From Branchipolynoe longqiensis (taxonomy: Eukaryota > Annelida > Polychaeta > Phyllodocida > Polynoidae), in assembly GCA_030323885.1 (NCBI GenBank), contig CM059188.1, positions 116,845,974 to 116,909,973 of the forward strand: a DNA stretch of 64,000 bases, given 5' to 3'. Positions 21,901 through 33,303 of this stretch are shown one piece after another; positions within the stretch are counted from its first letter, which is position 1, and each line of letters begins with the position of its first letter. Under the pieces are notes generated by a model, which was not told the DNA's origin, made no database searches, and saw only the letters and a program-made list of their open reading frames with translations. Position numbers and translations under genes: made by a program.

Positions 21901-22010
21901 CACACTGGTAGCTCACCCTCACACACACACACTTCACCCTCACACCCACACACCTCACCCTCACACACACCTCACCCTCACACACACCTCACCCTCACAC
22001 ACTACAAGAT
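21901..22010 (+). repeat. CACACCTCACCCT minisatellite
   Basis: About six repeats of 'acacctcaccctcacacaca'-type units. Confidence 0.85.
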
Positions 22011-22309
22011 GCGACTATTGCTCCTGCACTAAGCATGGTGCACTTAAATGCTTAGAGGCGGGAGTTTTATAGAGCGACATGATGGTTGCAGTGGACTGAG
22101 GCTGTCGTCTTGGAAAACCTCGGCACCACGCTGCGCCGCCACTCGACCACCCGCTCCAGTGCGTGTTGGACGAGCAGTGCACGTTGAGGCGTGGAGAAGC
22201 TGATGCGCCGATTGCATTACGTTAGGTTTGGGGGACTGCCCGGGGCCGTGATGGGGGCGGGGCGACGTGCCCACCTCACTCAGGTCTATCTGCACAGCTT
22301 CCAGTGCCA

Positions 22310-23290
22310 CACTGCCAGCACCGACCACAATGCTGCAATGCCACACTGCCACAAAGCTGCGAGGTTCCGCTGCCACAATGCCACGATGACACACTATCAC
22401 TCTGGCACACTGCCACATTACCACAATGCCATAATGCCACAATGATAAAATGACACAATGCTGCAATGCTGCAACTCTACAATGCCACAATGACATAATG
22501 ACACAATGTCACACTGTCACACTGCCACGGTGCCACAATGCCACGATGCCACAGTGCCGCATTGGCACAATGCACAGTGTCGCACTGTCACACTGTCACA
22601 CTGCCACAATGATACAGCGACACAAGGATGCAATTATGCAATGCCACAATAACATAATAACACAATGACACAATTACGCAATGACACAAAGCCACAATGA
22701 GAAAATGCCACAATACCACAATAACACACTGCCACAATTACATAATAACAAATTGCCACAATGACATATTAACACAATGCTACAATGCCGCAATGGCAAA
22801 ATATCACAATGACACACTGCCACAATGACACACTGCCACAATGAGACAATGACACAATACCACAAATGACACAATAGCACACTGCCACAATGCCATAATG
22901 CCACAATGCCAAAATAATACAATGCCACAATGCCACAATGACACAATGACACAATGACACAATGACACAATAACACACTGCCGCACTGACACAATGACAA
23001 AATATCACAATGCCACAATGACATAGTGACATAATATCACCATGCCACAGTGAAACAATGCCGCAATGAAACACTGTCGCAATACCACAATGCCACAATT
23101 CTGCAATGACACAATGACAAAATGCAGCAATGACACAATGCTGCAATACCACAATGCTGCAATGACACAATGACACAATGACACAATACCACAATACCAC
23201 AATGGTACAAAGCCGCAATGAGACAATGACAAAATGTCACAAAGCCGCACTGACAAAATGTCACAGTGCACAATGACATAATGCCACCTG
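22310..23290 (+). repeat. 8-bp ACACAATG/CCACAATG array
   Basis: Around 120 degenerate units of 'acacaatgacacaatgcc' kind. The minus frames rich in H, C, I, V and L are repeat translations. Confidence 0.95.
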
Positions 23291-23339
23291 CCACAACCAT
23301 CAGGACCTAGAGCACTAAGCAGCAGCAGTGCCAACATCA

Positions 23340-23885
23340 TTAACACCAGATCCAGCACCACCAGCAACACCACCAGCAACACCACCAACAACACCACCAG
23401 CAACACCACCAGCAACACCACCAGCAACACCACCAGCAACACCACCAACAACACCACCAGCAACACCACCAGCAACACCACCAACAACAACACCAGCAAC
23501 ACCACCACCAACACCACCAGCACCACCAGCAACACCACCAACAACACCACCAACAACACCACCAGCAACACCACCAGCAACACCACCACCAACACCACCA
23601 CCACCAACAACACCACCAGCAACCCCACCAACAACACCACCAGCAACACCACCAGCAACACCACCAACAACACCACCAGCAACACCACCAACAACACCAC
23701 CAGTAACACCACCAGCAACACCACCAACAACACCACCAACAACACCACCAACAACACCACCAACAATACCACCACCAACACCACCAGCAACACCACCAGC
23801 AACACCACCAACAACACCACCAGCAACACCACCAGCAACACCACCAGCAACACCACCAGCAACACCACCAGCAACACCAGCACAC
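23340..23885 (+). repeat. 12-bp CACCAGCAACAC array
   Basis: About 45 units of caccagcaacac or caccaacaacac. Divisible by three, so all six frames stay open (for example Thr-Pro-Pro repeats on plus and Leu-Val repeats on minus). No gene features accompany the frames. Confidence 0.95.
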
Positions 23886-23949
23886 CCCAGTCTGCCACCA
23901 GCTGCAGCACCATGAAGGGACATGCCCAAATTACATGACACTGAGGGCC

Positions 23950-24215
23950 CCAGTCGAGTCAAACCAATGACTTAAAAATTGATACTTGACGCTTCCAAGC
24001 CAGGCGCTCTGCATTAATAGGATAGGGCAAGGACCGGTTAGTTGAGCGTCAGGATAATGTGACTGAGTGGGATATCAGGTCATGGTGCCAGTGGCCTGAT
24101 TTCCAAGTGGGGCAACACTATGAAGTCACCATGAGTGCCACACTGTCCCAAGTCGATACCCGTCCTGATATGACCTTAGATGTTGTCAGGACGTAAATCT
24201 CCAACAACCAACCAA
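23950..24215 (+). mobile_element. SINE-1, head truncated
   Basis: Begins at 'cagtcgagtcaaaccaatga' (just after box B), then full body and tail ending ggacgtaaatctccaac. Confidence 0.8.
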
Positions 24216-24309
24216 CACACCCACCAGCAGCAGCATCATGAAGGAACATGCCCGAATTGTGTCACACTGAGAGGTGACAGTGACTGTCGAGGAGACCGGG
24301 GCTAAAGGC

Positions 24310-24550
24310 GGGGACGGGTGGGGGGGGGGGGGGGGGGCAGCGGGTGTGTGGGTGATCACCTGTAAGGAATTTCTTTTACTGCTCTATTGTTCCTACAATA
24401 AATTACCACCCACACCCCACACCACCCACTCACTCACCACCCACCCCCACCCACCACCACCCACCACTATCCATCATCACCCCCCCCCCAACACTATCCA
24501 CCACTATCCACCACCCACCATCCACCACCCACCATCCTCACCCCTCCCTT
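24310..24550 (+). repeat. G-run and CCACCCA-rich low-complexity tract
   Basis: A G-run of about 17 at 24321-24337, followed from about 24408 by 'cacccactcactcaccacc' and 'ccaccactatccatcatc' type repeats. Confidence 0.85.
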
Positions 24551-25017
24551 TGACGCGGCCGTTCTAATCGGCTGAGGCCGGGCTCAGTGCTTATCGGGCC
24601 CCGGGTCTCTCACTGTCTCAGCCCTCCCCTTTGCCCGCCTTTGCCCGCCTGTATGCCGGTTCTTGTTTCATCAACATCCCCATTTAACGGAGGGCGCCAC
24701 AGCGTTCCTCCGATCGACTCTTTTGTCGTCTGCCCGCATTGTCGTCTGCCTCGCAATCATTTTGGCGGGAAACTGTCACTGGGCATGCGCAGTGGACCGG
24801 CCAAGGTTGTCTGTCACCGAGCCTGTGGTGCTGGGTCAGAGAAAAGCAGCATGTTGTCTACGCTGTAAGCCGCTTATCTGGGATTAATAAAATATTCTGT
24901 TATTGTCCTGCATCAGAATTATTATGGTGATATATAGGACACCAGGGAACCGCCGCCGGACCTGGTTGCATGTAACCCCGCCACGCCGCCCACCAGTTTC
25001 CCTCGCTAGGTGGCAGC
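24551..25017. other. No gene seen
   Basis: Non-repetitive sequence with a GCATGCGCA motif near 24783. Several short frames exist, none recognisable. Confidence 0.4.
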
Positions 25018-25019
25018 AC

Positions 25020-25052
<33 letters not shown>
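25018..25052 (+). repeat. TCA/ATG triplet microsatellite, LINE tail
   Basis: About eleven cat units. On minus this ATG repeat lies just 3' of the LINE remnant below and is best read as its tail. Confidence 0.8.
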
Positions 25053-25320
25053 GCTGTTGGTTGCAATGCGACAAAGACTGCTTTCATTACTTGACTGTCG
25101 CTCTCAATTTAGCTCTCTGCTGTGAGAGTGATGTCCATGAGTCTGTCTTAATGTCTCTCAGCTTCAGGTTTCTCTTGGTGGTATCCTTGAACCGGAGATG
25201 AGGGCGCCCTCTTTTTCTGTTACCAGAAGACAGTTGAGAATAGAGGATCTGCTTTGGGAGCCTGTCTGATGACATCCTCATGAGGAGTCCAGTCCACCAG
25301 AGAGATTTCATGAAAGCTGC
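25053..25320 (-). pseudogene. LINE ORF2 C-terminal remnant (RTE-like)
   Basis: The minus frame 25087-25311 contains 'RLPKQILYSQLSSGNRKRGR' followed by a 'RFKDTTKRNL' block and an 'R-A-K-L-R' end. This R-x-P-K...G-x-R-x-x-G-R-P-x-x-R-x-K-D pattern is the typical C-terminus of RTE-like LINE reverse-transcriptase proteins. It is 75 residues long, with nothing catalytic left. Confidence 0.75.
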
Positions 25321-25814
25321 CTGAAAAAGTGTTAAAGTGCTGCTGGCTTTTGCAAGTTACCAGCGGCACTCTCTCGAGGAGCAAATAGAGGTTTCACACC
25401 AGCAAGAACATGTCCAGACAGGCGCAAAACTATTTGTCCCTGCAGTGGCTGGTTGGGAGATGTTGGGAGTTCCATACATCAACCGCCCTTAATGCTGCCA
25501 CAGTGACATGGTTTTCTGTTTAGGGTTTTCTCCCTTAGCATTCGGTTCTGTCAAGAACCTGTACCACAAGGCAGTGGTTTACAACTCTGCAGGGCAGGGG
25601 CGTCAAACTCCCTGAGGTATTGCCATACCTGCAATAGCACCACACCACCATAAACACCACAATATGCAGTGAACGGCTTCCATTATAGCCACGTGTCCAA
25701 ATCAATGTACTCTGTATTCAAACATGAGAAGCCATTTTGTGTGTCTGTGCATTATGTAATAGTCAAGTAAATTAGTAGTTATGAGATAAATACACTTGCA
25801 AATAATTACACACG
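25321..25814. other. No clear feature; possible LINE upstream remnant
   Basis: May be decayed upstream LINE sequence on minus, but no motif is recognisable. Nothing else seen. Confidence 0.3.
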
Positions 25815-25935
25815 ACAATAAACCACAAACTAATCACTAAATCTGTTCAGCATTGAAAACAAGTTCTATCATGAACTTATATGTTATGGACAGGCTAAAT
25901 AAACCATCTTTTTTTTAAATACACTAAAAAAACAC
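25815..25935 (+). mobile_element. LINE-B 3' tail
   Basis: 'cagcattgaaaacaagttct', 'gaacttatatgttatggaca', 'ggctaaataaacc', then a T/A-rich end. It matches 58765-58870 and, more distantly, 41640-41740. Confidence 0.65.
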
Positions 25936-25974
25936 ACAACAATCTTGTTGGTATTTTTGGGGTACATTAGTTGA

Positions 25975-26330
25975 TTAAAGTTGCATAGTCCGATGGTTTT
26001 GAGTTTCTGTAAGTTTTCTGAGATAAATATATTAGGTTGATCATTATAATCTACATTACTTTAGTTTGCGTTAACTTTTATTTCAAATGGCTAACTTTTG
26101 ATATATTTGAAGTGCAAACGTGCTAAATTAATCTTGGCAAGCTTGCCAAAACTCTGACACCATGGGCTTCTGCAGTAATAGATTCTATTAAACTGACCCA
26201 GTATCCCCTTATATGTGACGACAAATGCTTAATAAGTGCACCAGTATCTAAGTTAGATGTGTAGAATCAAATCTAGATAATCGTTTTAGTTTTGAAAACT
26301 TGATCTTTTCGTCGGACTATGCAACTTTAA
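25975..26330 (+). mobile_element. M1 MITE, complete copy
   Basis: 356 bp. Starts ttaaagttgcatagtccgat and ends with gtcggactatgcaactttaa. TTAA is present at both ends in most copies, fitting a TTAA target site (piggyBac-like) or simply TIR bases. Non-coding. It is used here as the family reference. Confidence 0.85.
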
Positions 26331-26377
26331 GCAGGGGAAATTTCAATCGTGGATGATTGGTCTTCCTCATTCCAATG

Positions 26378-26495
26378 TTCCTTGTCCTATCCTAATAATG
26401 CCGAGTGCCAGGCTAGGAAGCAAAAAGTATCAAATTTTTAAGTCATTAGTTTGACTCGACCAGGGTTCGAACCCACGATCCCACGATATACCAAA
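26378..26495 (-). mobile_element. SINE-1 5' part (class II head)
   Basis: Minus-strand 5' body and head with box B (cagggttcgaacccacgatc). The 3' part is missing. Confidence 0.75.
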
Positions 26496-26849
26496 ACGCA
26501 TATACTATATTATTATTATCACCAACACGATCGTTCCCAACACCCAAACTGATGAACAAACTGTTTTACCAAAGATAACACCACCCAAACGCAAGCAAAA
26601 CCAGCCGTCTCCGCTGAAAATTACCAGCGGGAATTGTCGGATAGTGGAGCGGCACGCCAGAGCAAAGCAAAGCATTATGGGATCCGTTGGAAGCCTGAGG
26701 CCGTGTGTGAAGTAAGGATGCCCTGACGAATGTGGGTCACACAGACGCGCGCTGTGCCTGCAACACACTGTTGTTGTGTGCTCGTCTTGCTGGAACCAGC
26801 GCAACCGGATGTCCGCTATGTCGTCTGCTACAGTTCCCACACAGCCTCA
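26496..26849. other. No gene seen
   Basis: Unique non-coding sequence between a SINE fragment and a pyrimidine tract. Confidence 0.4.
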
Positions 26850-27770
26850 TTCTACCCCCCCCCCTCTGTCACCCCCCCTCTGTCACCCCCCCCCTCTGTC
26901 ACCCACCCATCTGTCACCCCTTCCCCTCTGTCACCGTCCCCCTCTGTCAGCCCCCACTGTCACCTCCTTCCCCCTCCACAACGGCACACACACACACACC
27001 TCTACAACATCACAAACACACCTGCATCTCCTCCCCTACTCCCACAGTCACACTCTCCTTTCACGTCCTTCATTTCCTCCATCTCCTATCTCAGCTCCTC
27101 CCCTCCAATCCCCCCCCCCCCCACACACATCCCCTTCCCCACACCCCCTTACCTCCACCTCCCACCACCACGATCTCTCTTCTTCCTATCTCAACCTATC
27201 TCACACCCTCCCCTCCAATCCCCCCTACCTCCCTCTCCCACCGCCCACCCTTCCTCATATCTCAACCTATCTCACACCCTCCTCACCCCTATCCCCCCTC
27301 CTCCCACCACCTCCACCTCCACTCCTCCTCCTATTTCAACTTACCTCAGACCCGCCCCCATCCCCTACCCTTCCCCACACCCCTTTACCCCACCCCCTCC
27401 TTCTACCACCTCCTATCTCAACCTATCTCAGCCCCTCCTCCTCCCACAACCTCCTCCTCTCCTCCTCCTATCGTAACCTACCTCAGCCCCTCCCCTCCAA
27501 CCCCTCCTCCCTTCCCAATCCCTCACCCCTTCACCTTCCCCTGTTCCCACCACTTCCACCTCCCGTTCCTCATATCTCAACCTATCTCAGCCCCCTCCCC
27601 CCTCTCCTTCCACCTTCACCTCCCGCTCCTCCCACCACCTCCCCCCGATTTCCTCATATCCCTCCTCCCTCCTCCCACCCCGACCCCTTCCCCTTCACAT
27701 CCCCCTCCTGCCACCACCCTCCTGTCTCAGCCCGCCCACTCTCCCTCCTTCCACCCCCATCCTGCCGAGC
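26850..27770 (+). repeat. About 0.9-kb polypyrimidine tract
   Basis: Nearly uninterrupted C/T with occasional A: 'tgtcaccccccctctgtcac' units at the start, then degenerate repeats of 'cctatctcaacctatctcac' type. Three plus frames of about 250-350 residues, rich in P, S, L, H and T, are artefacts. Confidence 0.9.
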
Positions 27771-28017
27771 CCTGATTGAATATTGTGTGTTTTTCGCACC
27801 CCCCTAATCGATCCCCTTTGTCCGTCACGCGTCTCAAGTAATGACGTAATTTGTTCGGCCGCCGGGCCCCAGCGCACTGCGCGGTGCAGGACGATTAGCA
27901 GGCAAATTTACTGCCAGATCTGCGCTAAGGTTATACAACAACGACTGATTGGGCATTTGTTGATGAGAAAACGCCATGGGGAAATACAGCGGAAAACATA
28001 GTCACCATTACCTGCTT
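27771..28017. other. No gene seen
   Basis: Unique sequence. No coding evidence. Confidence 0.4.
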
Positions 28018-28292
28018 AGTTTGTTGTTGTTTTATGCCCTAGGAACATCTAAGGTCATATCCAGATGGGTACCGACTTGTGACAGTGCACACTCATGGCG
28101 ACTTTATAGAGCTGCCCCACTGGGAAATCAGGCCATCAGCACCATGACCTGATATCCCACTCAGTCACATTATCCTGACACTGAGCCAACCAGTCCTTGC
28201 CCTATCCTATTAATGCCGAGCAGCAGGCTAGGAAGCAACAAGTATCAATTTTAATGTCATTGGTTTGACTCGACCAGGGTTCGAACCTATGT
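28018..28292 (-). mobile_element. SINE-1, head mostly truncated
   Basis: Tail ttgttgttgttttatgccct, full body to 'ctcgaccagggttcgaacct'. Confidence 0.8.
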
Positions 28293-28434
28293 GTGCGTGA
28301 GGTCTAATTAGCATACTACCTTTACTAGTATCTAAGTGATCCAGGCCCCCCCCCCTCCCCGTCCCGGTGTTAGTCCTGATTGTGTGCGTGTTATAAGTGG
28401 TGGACATGATAATTGAGAGGGCAAGGACTTTGGA

Positions 28435-28681
28435 GGTTTGGTTTTTGGCGAGTTTTCAGTCACATTGGTGCGCTGAAGGCTGCAAATCTGCAGCACTGAA
28501 TGGTCACCGCTGAATGGTCACCGCTGAAAGCGGTTCCATGTGGTTGGGAGTTGGCCTCTGATGGGTAGTGGTCAGAGAAATTGGGAGGGTGAGGGGGGGG
28601 GGGGGTGAGGAAGGAAAAAGGCAACCTAAGAGCCCAACCACAGTCCTCTGAGACATGAGAGGGCTGGGGGAGGCTAGGTGG
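28435..28681 (-). mobile_element. Module fused to SINE-1 tail, copy 1
   Basis: About 245 bp shared with 31010-31250: 'ttggtgcgctgaaggctgca', 'gatgggtagtggtcagagaa', G-run, 'ggaaaaaggcaacct', 'acagtcctctgaga'. In both copies it directly precedes a minus-strand SINE-1 tail variant beginning 'ggttggtgtagttttacgcc'. It contains a duplicated 'gaatggtcaccgct'. Confidence 0.75.
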
Positions 28682-29200
28682 TTGGTGTAGTTTTACGCCC
28701 CAGTAAGACCCTAGGCCATACCAGGACGTGCACTGACTTGTGACAGCGAGCACTCTTGGAGGTCTATCAATGCACCTCCTCAGACCCACCCCCACAACTC
28801 CTCCCACCTCCCCCACATCTCCCCCTTCTCCCCACACCTCCTCCCACCTCACTCCACACCGCCTCCCACCTCCTCACACACCACCACTCACCCCCCACCG
28901 CCCAACTGCTTCCCACCTCCTCCCACACTTGGAACAGTGCGCATTCATGGCGACTTTATAGTGCTGCCCAACTGGAGGACCAGACTGCTGGCACCATGAC
29001 CTGGTATTCATCTCAGTCACATTATCCTGATACTGCGCTAACCAGTCCGTACCCTATCCTAGTAGGGCCGAGTGCCAGGATAGGTAGCAACAAGTATAAA
29101 TTTTGTAAGTCATTCATTTTACTTAACTGGGTTTCAAACTCCCGACCTTCCACAGAGAAAGCCTGTGCTCTACTAATTCGGCCACCGCATCTATATGTAT
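28682..29200 (-). mobile_element. SINE-1 variant interrupted by a CCCACCTCC array
   Basis: Tail variant 28682-28765, then a C-rich insertion (28775-28925, 'cccacctcctcacacaccac'), then the rest of the body and class I head (gcctgtgctctactaattcg at about 29160). Confidence 0.75.
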
Positions 29201-29576
29201 GCGGTGGGATCCATGATGTGAACCTGTTGAATAACAAACACTACATTAACGCGTCTTTAATGCCGTGTCCCTAGTTCGCCAAAGCTCATCATGTAAAACT
29301 TCAAAATGACACGTTAGTAATGCAAAGCGTCCCATTTCTTTCATTTCGCAGCGCTGAGGCGGAGAAGTGAGGCAGGTTTGGTGCGAGTGATCCCCGCCTA
29401 TAACAACCAGAAGTGGCGTTAAAGTGGCGCCCTCTACGCCATGCATTGAATATTTAGGTGTTCTCCACTCTTCGTCTCTGCTCATGGGAGAATTCAAAGC
29501 ACACAGCAACCCACCAATTCAGTCAAAGCCTCAGCACAGTCCCCTGCCCCCCTGCCACCATAGATTGCATGCAAAC
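29201..29576. other. No gene seen
   Basis: Unique non-coding DNA. Confidence 0.4.
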
Positions 29577-30430
29577 TTAAAGTTGTCTAGTCCGATGGCT
29601 TTCCAATTTTTGCAGCATTTTTTAGATAAATATTTCAAGTTGACTATTATAATCTACTCTTCTTTTTCTGGCAAGCTTGTCAAAAGTCTTGCTGTTGTGG
29701 CCCAGATTCACATCTTGCGATGGGCATGTGATGAGGAGTGACCTATTAATGTGTAGGTAGTGTGGAACCTGACTAATGCCATATATGGTACTGGTCAAAG
29801 GGATGGGGTTCACAAATTCACTGATTATTCTGTATAGACCGCTTTCAATGTTTATAAACTTAGTGTATGTGCATGCAGCTTGGCTGCACAAGGAAGGCAT
29901 ACTGCCATTGAGTTTGCCGATACCCACAGCTTTATAAATTTAATATAATCAGTTTGTCAAACGTGTTTTCTATATGTTTTCCAAGCGGTTTGTTTCTAGA
30001 TGATGTAGTTTCAGAAAGATTAAACTTTTTCTGTATGAAGATTGCTCACGGCCATTGACAATGCATTGAGTTTGCCGATACGCGCAGTTCAAAATACCAA
30101 TTTTATTCAAAATTAATAGAAATGCAGAACCCTAATCTTATAAATTTAATATAATCTCATCATTGAATATGTTTCCTATATGTGTTCCAAGCAGTTTGTT
30201 TCTAGGTAGTGTAGTTTTAGAAATATTTCACCTTTTCTCTTTGAAGATTGCTCATTGCCAGTGTGTCATCCTGCAGCCAAGCAGCGCATGCACTGACCTA
30301 AATACCTATGCTGACGTCATATGAAATAGCCTTACTTAATGCACCAGTACCTAAGTTTGATTTATAGAATCAAATGTAGGTAAGGGTTTTGGTTTTGAAA
30401 AATATGTTTCATCGGACCATGCAACTTTAA
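29577..30430 (+). mobile_element. M1 MITE with about 630-bp insertion
   Basis: Left end ttaaagttgtctagtccgat at 29577; right end 'catcggaccatgcaacttta' finishing at 30430. Between about 29690 and 30322 lies unrelated sequence holding two diverged direct copies, offset by about 205 bp, of a segment with 'ataaatttaatataatc' and 'gaagattgctca', also sharing 'ttgagtttgccgatac'. Confidence 0.75.
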
Positions 30431-30656
30431 CTACGTGATCCTCTGTGGCAGTGAGGAGAGCTTCAGCACAAAGCGAGGGACGTGACCTACATCGCCATTA
30501 GTGGCGCCCCCTAGTGGCGGTAAAAGAAGATGTTGTGAAAAAAAAGGTACACAATTAGTTCTGGAAAGGCATGCACCAACCACTAGAGTTTGTTATAAAT
30601 ACAAACTCTCTGTTTGATGACAATAGTCATGATCTTTGCCAGATTGTGTAGTTTCT
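30431..30656. other. No gene seen
   Basis: Short unique spacer between two M1 copies, including 'gtggcgccccctagtggcgg' and an A-run. Confidence 0.4.
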
Positions 30657-31005
30657 TTAAAGCTGCACAGTCCGATGAAGCATCAACTTGTCAAAATCAA
30701 AGCAATTATTTAGATTTGATTCTACATATATAACTTAGATACTGGTGCACTTATTAAGTATTTGTTGTCACATAGAAGGGAACACTGAGTTAAGTTATTA
30801 GAAAATGCTACTGCAGAATCCTACGGTGTTAGAGTTTTGGTGTGGTTGCCGAAACTAATTTGGCATGTTTACACTTCAAATATCTCAAAAGTTAGCCATT
30901 TAAAGTAAAAGTTACTTCAAACTAAAGTAAGGTAGATTATGACGATCAGTTTAATATATTTATCTCAGAAAAATGACAGAAACTCAAAAGCGTTGGAGTT
31001 TGTAA
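30657..31005 (-). mobile_element. M1 MITE, inverted copy
   Basis: Starts ttaaagctgcacagtccgat, with the internal order inverted relative to 25975. The far TIR is eroded after 'gacagaaactcaaaagcgtt'. Confidence 0.8.
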
Positions 31006-31250
31006 AGTTTGGTTTGGTTTTTGGTTTTGGGGGGGTTTTCAGTTGCATTGGTGCGCTGAAGTCTGCAAATCTGCAGCACTGAATGGGCACCGCTGAAAGC
31101 AGTCCAATGTGGTCGGGAGTTGGCTTCCGATGGGTAGTGGTCAGAGAAATTGGGGGGGGGGGGGTAGTGGTGGAGGGAGGGGGGAGGAAGGAAAAAGGCA
31201 GCTTGAGAGCCCAACAACAGTCCTCTGAGAGGCCCAGGGGAGGCTGGGTG
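31006..31250 (-). mobile_element. Module fused to SINE-1 tail, copy 2
   Basis: Same module as 28435-28681 ('cattggtgcgctgaagtctg', 'gatgggtagtggtcagagaa', G-run, 'ggaaaaaggcagctt'), again joined to a SINE-1 tail variant. Confidence 0.75.
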
Positions 31251-31493
31251 GTTGGTGTAGTTTTACGCCCCTACGCCATACCAGGACGTGCACCGACTTG
31301 TGACAGCGTGCACTCATCGTGACTTTCTGGTGCTGCCCCACTGGGAAATCAGGCCATCGGCACCATGACCTGATGTCCCACCCATTATCCTGACATTGTG
31401 CGCCCAGCCCCTGTCCTGACCTCATAACGCCAAGCGCCGAACAGCAACAGGTACCTATTTTATAAGTCATTGGTTTGACTCGACCAGGATCGA
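31251..31493 (-). mobile_element. SINE-1 variant joined to the fused module
   Basis: Tail 'tgtagttttacgcccctacg', body, and end at 'tttgactcgaccaggatcga'. The head is missing, replaced by a purine tract. Confidence 0.75.
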
Positions 31494-32260
31494 AGGGGGA
31501 GTGGATGGGGGAGGGGGAGGTGGTGGGAGGAGGGGGGAAGGGGGTAGGGCGAGAAGGAGAGGGAAGAAGGAGAGGGAAGAAGGGGGAGGCAATCTGAGGG
31601 CATAACAAGGGGTAAGGGGAAGGGGAGGGAAGATGGAAAGAGGAAGTAGCGAGAAGGGTGTAAAAAGGGGAAGGGGAGAGGGAAGGTTGTGAAAATGAAG
31701 AAGAAGAGGACAAAGAGGAGCTGGAGGAGGAGAAGAAAAAGAAGTCAAAGAAAACAAAGACCAAGAAAAAGAAGAAGTCAAAGAAAAATAAGAAAAGGAA
31801 GAAAGGGAAGAAGAAAAACAAGAAAATGAAGAACAAGAAGAAGAAGGAGAAGAAAAGGAAGACGATATAGAAAGATTAGAAGAAAAGAAGAAGAACAAAG
31901 AAGATAGGGAAGAAGAAAAAGAAGAAGAACAGGAAGAAGAAGAGTGATTGAATGAGTGAGTGACTTGGAGGTTTTACGCCATATCGGCAGCTATGGCCAT
32001 ATTCATGGCGAGACAAAAAAGAAAAAAATAGAGAGGGGGAAGAGAAGTAAAAGAAGAAGAAGGAGATAAAGAGGGAAGACGAGGGATAGAGAGAAATGGT
32101 GAGGGAATAGTAGAGGAAGGATGAAGCAGGAATGCGGGTAGGAGGGTAATGGAGGGGGAGAAAGAGGCGGGCAGGTGTGGGAAGAAGGCCGGTGGGGGGG
32201 AGGGAGGGGCTGTAAGTGGGAGCTGAGGAGGGGGAGCAAGGGCAGAAGACATGGGGTGGA
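31494..32260 (+). repeat. Polypurine tract
   Basis: GGGGAGG-rich to about 31680, then GAAGAAGA-rich to about 31945, then mixed purine to 32260. A LINE-A tail (31963-32015) is embedded. The minus frames rich in F, S, P and L are artefacts. Confidence 0.9.
31963..32015 (-). mobile_element. LINE-A tail fragment in purine tract
   Basis: 'ggaggttttacgccatatcg', 'gcagctatggccatattcat', 'ggcgagaca' is the reverse complement of the LINE-A 3' block. Confidence 0.6.
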
Positions 32261-32286
32261 GGGGCCTTACACTTACTGACTAATGC

Positions 32287-32485
32287 TAAGATTCCATACA
32301 CGCGGTATGCGGTATGCGGTATGTGGTATGCGAATGCGAATGCAGCAAAAAATCGAAACACCTTGAAGTCAATGGGCTACATCCCTTACACGCGGTATGC
32401 GAATACGAATGCGAATGCAGCAACTCGATCGGTCCCTGTAGCGATTGGTGCGGCATGCGGAATGTGGCACGCAGTATGTGAATAG
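32287..32485. mobile_element. M7 palindromic element, partial copy
   Basis: Contains 'attccatacacgcggtatgc', GCGGTATGC repeats, 'gaatgcgaatgcagcaaaaa' twice, and a left-end-like 'cccttacacgcggtatgcg' in the middle. Similar to 38564-38898. Confidence 0.6.
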
Positions 32486-32792
32486 AAACCTCAGTCGCAC
32501 TTGTCCATTAGTTTTAGATGAGGAGAGGCGACTGAGCATTACGGAACGGTCACACACAAGGGTGCAGAGGGGAAACATATGGTAGTGGTGGTGGTGGGAT
32601 TACGGGTTCGTAAAAATGCTACCATAGCCACAGAAATATGAATACTTATCTATAATTTGGTAATTATAAAGGTAGGAACCCCCATGTGACACACCAAGAG
32701 GTACATAGATATAAATGCCATATTAGGCCATATACAGTGCAGTATGGAGTATACTTGTTTATTTTTATTTTTTAAATATAGCCAGTTGTGTG

Positions 32793-32880
32793 CCGCATGC
32801 CACATACCGTGTAGAAGGAATCCTCCCATTCGCATACCACATACCGCATGCCGCATACCGCATACCGCATACCGCTATAC
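32793..32880. mobile_element. M7 end fragment with ACCGCAT repeats
   Basis: 'gccgcatgccacataccgtg', 'tagaaggaat', then tandem 'accgcatgccgcataccgca'. The repeated heptamer is the M7 subterminal motif. Confidence 0.6.
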
Positions 32881-32970
32881 TGTTATTGAAATGGCACAGC
32901 TGATTGTGTAGTCAGACTGAGTCAAATATAGCAAGCATCCGTGAGCTATATAGTACCATCAACACGATGG

Positions 32971-33303
32971 GTTTGTTTGCTGGGGTTGTACATCCTGGTG
33001 ACATATTAAGGTCATATCAGGATGGGTACCAACTTGTGAAAGTGCACACCCATGGCAACTTATAGTGCTGCCCCACTGGGAGACCAAGCCAACAGCACCA
33101 TAGCCCAATTTCCCACTCAGTGACATTAACCTGATACTGTGCAAACCAGTCCTTGCCCTATCCTAGTAATGACGAGTGTCACTGTCAGGCTAGGTAGCGA
33201 CAAGTATCAATTTTTAAGTCATTGGATTGACTCGACCAGGATTCAAACTTCGGACCTTCCACACGGGGGGAGCCTGCAGTTTACCAATTAGGCCACCGCA
33301 TCC
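32971..33303 (-). mobile_element. SINE-1 full-length, class I head
   Basis: Tail (gttgtacatcctggtgacat), body, and head (cctgcagtttaccaattagg, 'ccaccgcatcc'). Confidence 0.8.

Noticed and set aside
23005..23962. Frames of 195-302 codons (Thr-Pro-Pro, Leu-Leu-Val-Val and Gly-Val-Ala-Gly repeats)
   Set aside because: All six frames stay open because the 12-bp unit is divisible by three and lacks stops; pure repeat translation.
26730..27807. Three plus-strand frames of 248-347 codons rich in Pro, Ser and His
   Set aside because: Translation of a polypyrimidine tract in all three frames at once; no domain.
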